A DNA stretch of 64,000 nucleotides from contig NZ_JAJKFQ010000011.1 of assembly GCF_020966635.1 (NCBI RefSeq), forward strand, positions 1,054,001 to 1,118,000, written 5' to 3'. Position numbers and translations under genes: made by a program. Of the stretch, positions 63,174 to 64,000 are shown piece by piece. The notes below the pieces were generated by a model. It was not told the origin of the DNA and ran no database searches. It was given only the letters and a program-made list of their open reading frames with translations. Positions within the stretch are counted from its first letter, which is position 1, and every line of letters begins with the position of its first letter. The DNA is from Stieleria sp. JC731 (GTDB lineage Bacteria > Planctomycetota > Planctomycetia > Pirellulales > Pirellulaceae).

Positions 63174-64000
63174 ATGTCCAGGCTATCTCGCGGAGAGATT
63201 ATTGATCCTAATGAGCCCACCATTGTGCACGCGATCAGTCGAACTGTGCGTGGGATTTACTTTCTAGGAACCGATCCTGTTAGCGGTAAAAACTTTGACT
63301 ACCGCAAGCGATGGATTGAAGATTTGCTCCGGCATTTTGCCGGTTTATTCGGGATTGACCTGCTGTGTTACAGCATTCTGTCAAACCATTATCACCTGGT
63401 CCTGCGTTCTCGTCCCGACATCGTAGACCATTGGAGTGATTTGGAGGTTGCTCGACGTTGGCTATCAATCTGTCCTAAGCGACGTGTTGGCGGAATGGCA
63501 TCGGAACCAACCAACCACGAAATCGATTCTATCTGCAATGGTCCTGGAAAGATCGAAGAGATCCGCAAGCGGCTTTCGGATATCAGTTGGTGGATGCGTC
63601 TGCTAAACCAGCGAGTTGCGCAGCGAGCAAATCGAGAAGATAAAGCATCCGGACGGTTCTGGCAGGATCGCTTTGTAGCTGTGCGTATTGACGATGAAGA
63701 ATCGCTACTGGCGTGTGCAGCATATGTTGAGCTCAATCCGATCCGCGCGGCGATGGCGGAAACGATTGAACATGCCGAATTTACCTCGATCGGAAAACGG
63801 ATCGAGTCGGAGTTTCAATGTCAATTGATGCAGGGAGATCACAACCGCCCAGCGGCACGGGAAGTGTCTTTTGCCAAGCGGATCCGAGTCGATCACTTTC
63901 TATCGAAACTTTTCATTGACGAGCGGAGCAGTTCTGTCGGCTCTGAACCAGGGGAGTTGGGTCAGCGATGTAGCAATAAAGGTTTCTTGCCAATCAATTG
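63174..64000 (+). CDS. Y1/HUH transposase of the REP-associated (RAYT-like) type, 5' part
   Basis: The frame from ATG 63174 runs open to the window end (275 codons), so it is incomplete at the 3' end. It opens MSRLSRGEIIDPNEPTIVH. The HUH metal-site motif is in SNHYHLVLRS (residues about 70-79). FWQDRFVAVRIDDEESLLACAAYVELNPIRAAM follows about 110 residues later, the typical Y1_Tnp C-terminal motif with a candidate nucleophile Tyr (about 184). A helical insert (EVARRWLSICPKR and on) separates the two, longer than in IS200 TnpA. Such proteins act as single-strand nucleases; RAYTs are tied to palindromic REP repeats, which abound in this window. Confidence 0.88.
   Translation, partial: MSRLSRGEIIDPNEPTIVHAISRTVRGIYFLGTDPVSGKNFDYRKRWIEDLLRHFAGLFGIDLLCYSILSNHYHLVLRSRPDIVDHWSDLEVARRWLSICPKRRVGGMASEPTNHEIDSICNGPGKIEEIRKRLSDISWWMRLLNQRVAQRANREDKASGRFWQDRFVAVRIDDEESLLACAAYVELNPIRAAMAETIEHAEFTSIGKRIESEFQCQLMQGDHNRPAAREVSFAKRIRVDHFLSKLFIDERSSSVGSEPGELGQRCSNKGFLPIN

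Overview
The window (about 55% GC by eye) looks like a chromosomal segment of a marine-type planctomycete (Planctomycetota, probably Pirellulaceae, Rhodopirellula-like). Pointers are a secreted Cys-type sulfatase, a PQQ-type propeller protein, a ThuA-domain protein, a Tat-exported sialidase-like protein, many lipoproteins and exported proteins, a Tex-like protein with lineage-style low-complexity inserts, GspE/GspF genes beside a secretin-N protein, and a planctomycete-type Y1/REP-associated transposase. No rRNA or tRNA gene, prophage or CRISPR array was recognised, so the taxonomic call is inference.

Layout. 0-4 kb: the 3' part of a GMC oxidoreductase converges on cydAB (bd oxidase). 4-8.4 kb: three separate intergenic tandem arrays of palindromic repeats surround a BNR sialidase-like gene, a small membrane protein and a lipoprotein esterase. 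8.4-15.2 kb: pyrB with a dihydroorotase-like gene that has lost its metal ligands, then rhodanese, a SelD-associated-type FAD oxidoreductase, an exported methyltransferase and carA. Pyrimidine genes therefore occur on both strands here. 15.5-25 kb: sulfatase, Met-rich outer-membrane protein, PQQ propeller, fumC, a repeat field, and an 880-residue protein with ten LPIVAxPELFQIE-like motifs. 25.6-30.5 kb: BON protein, HtrA protease, zinc alcohol dehydrogenase, a degenerate N-formylglutamate amidohydrolase-like protein, ParA ATPase and a small partner. 30.6-42.6 kb: an exact 150-bp tandem array, Tex-like RNA-binding protein with a downstream partner, TrxB, CstA, an FHA-GAF-sigma-54 activator and a glycosyltransferase. 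42.7-52 kb: a TolC-type protein, then a minus-strand GspF-GspE-secretin-N cluster. 52.5-64 kb: methionine aminopeptidase, ThuA protein, a three-gene redox operon (double cNMP-binding/ferredoxin fusion, membrane cytochrome b-like protein, decaheme cytochrome c), a thioredoxin-fold lipoprotein without its CxxC, a methyltransferase, and a Y1 transposase running off the end.

Systems. Three groups stand out. (1) The cNMP/ferredoxin, membrane cytochrome and decaheme c genes would form a quinone-linked or periplasmic electron-transfer complex with a built-in ligand sensor. (2) The GspE/GspF/secretin-N set has assembly parts but its secretin-like protein has no visible barrel domain. (3) At least five families of palindromic or short intergenic repeats, several in arrays of exact period, sit in the same window as a REP-associated-type HUH transposase. 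A strong promoter with a perfect 14-bp palindrome in its spacer precedes the rhodanese gene. All functional statements are from reading the translated sequence; no database search was run.
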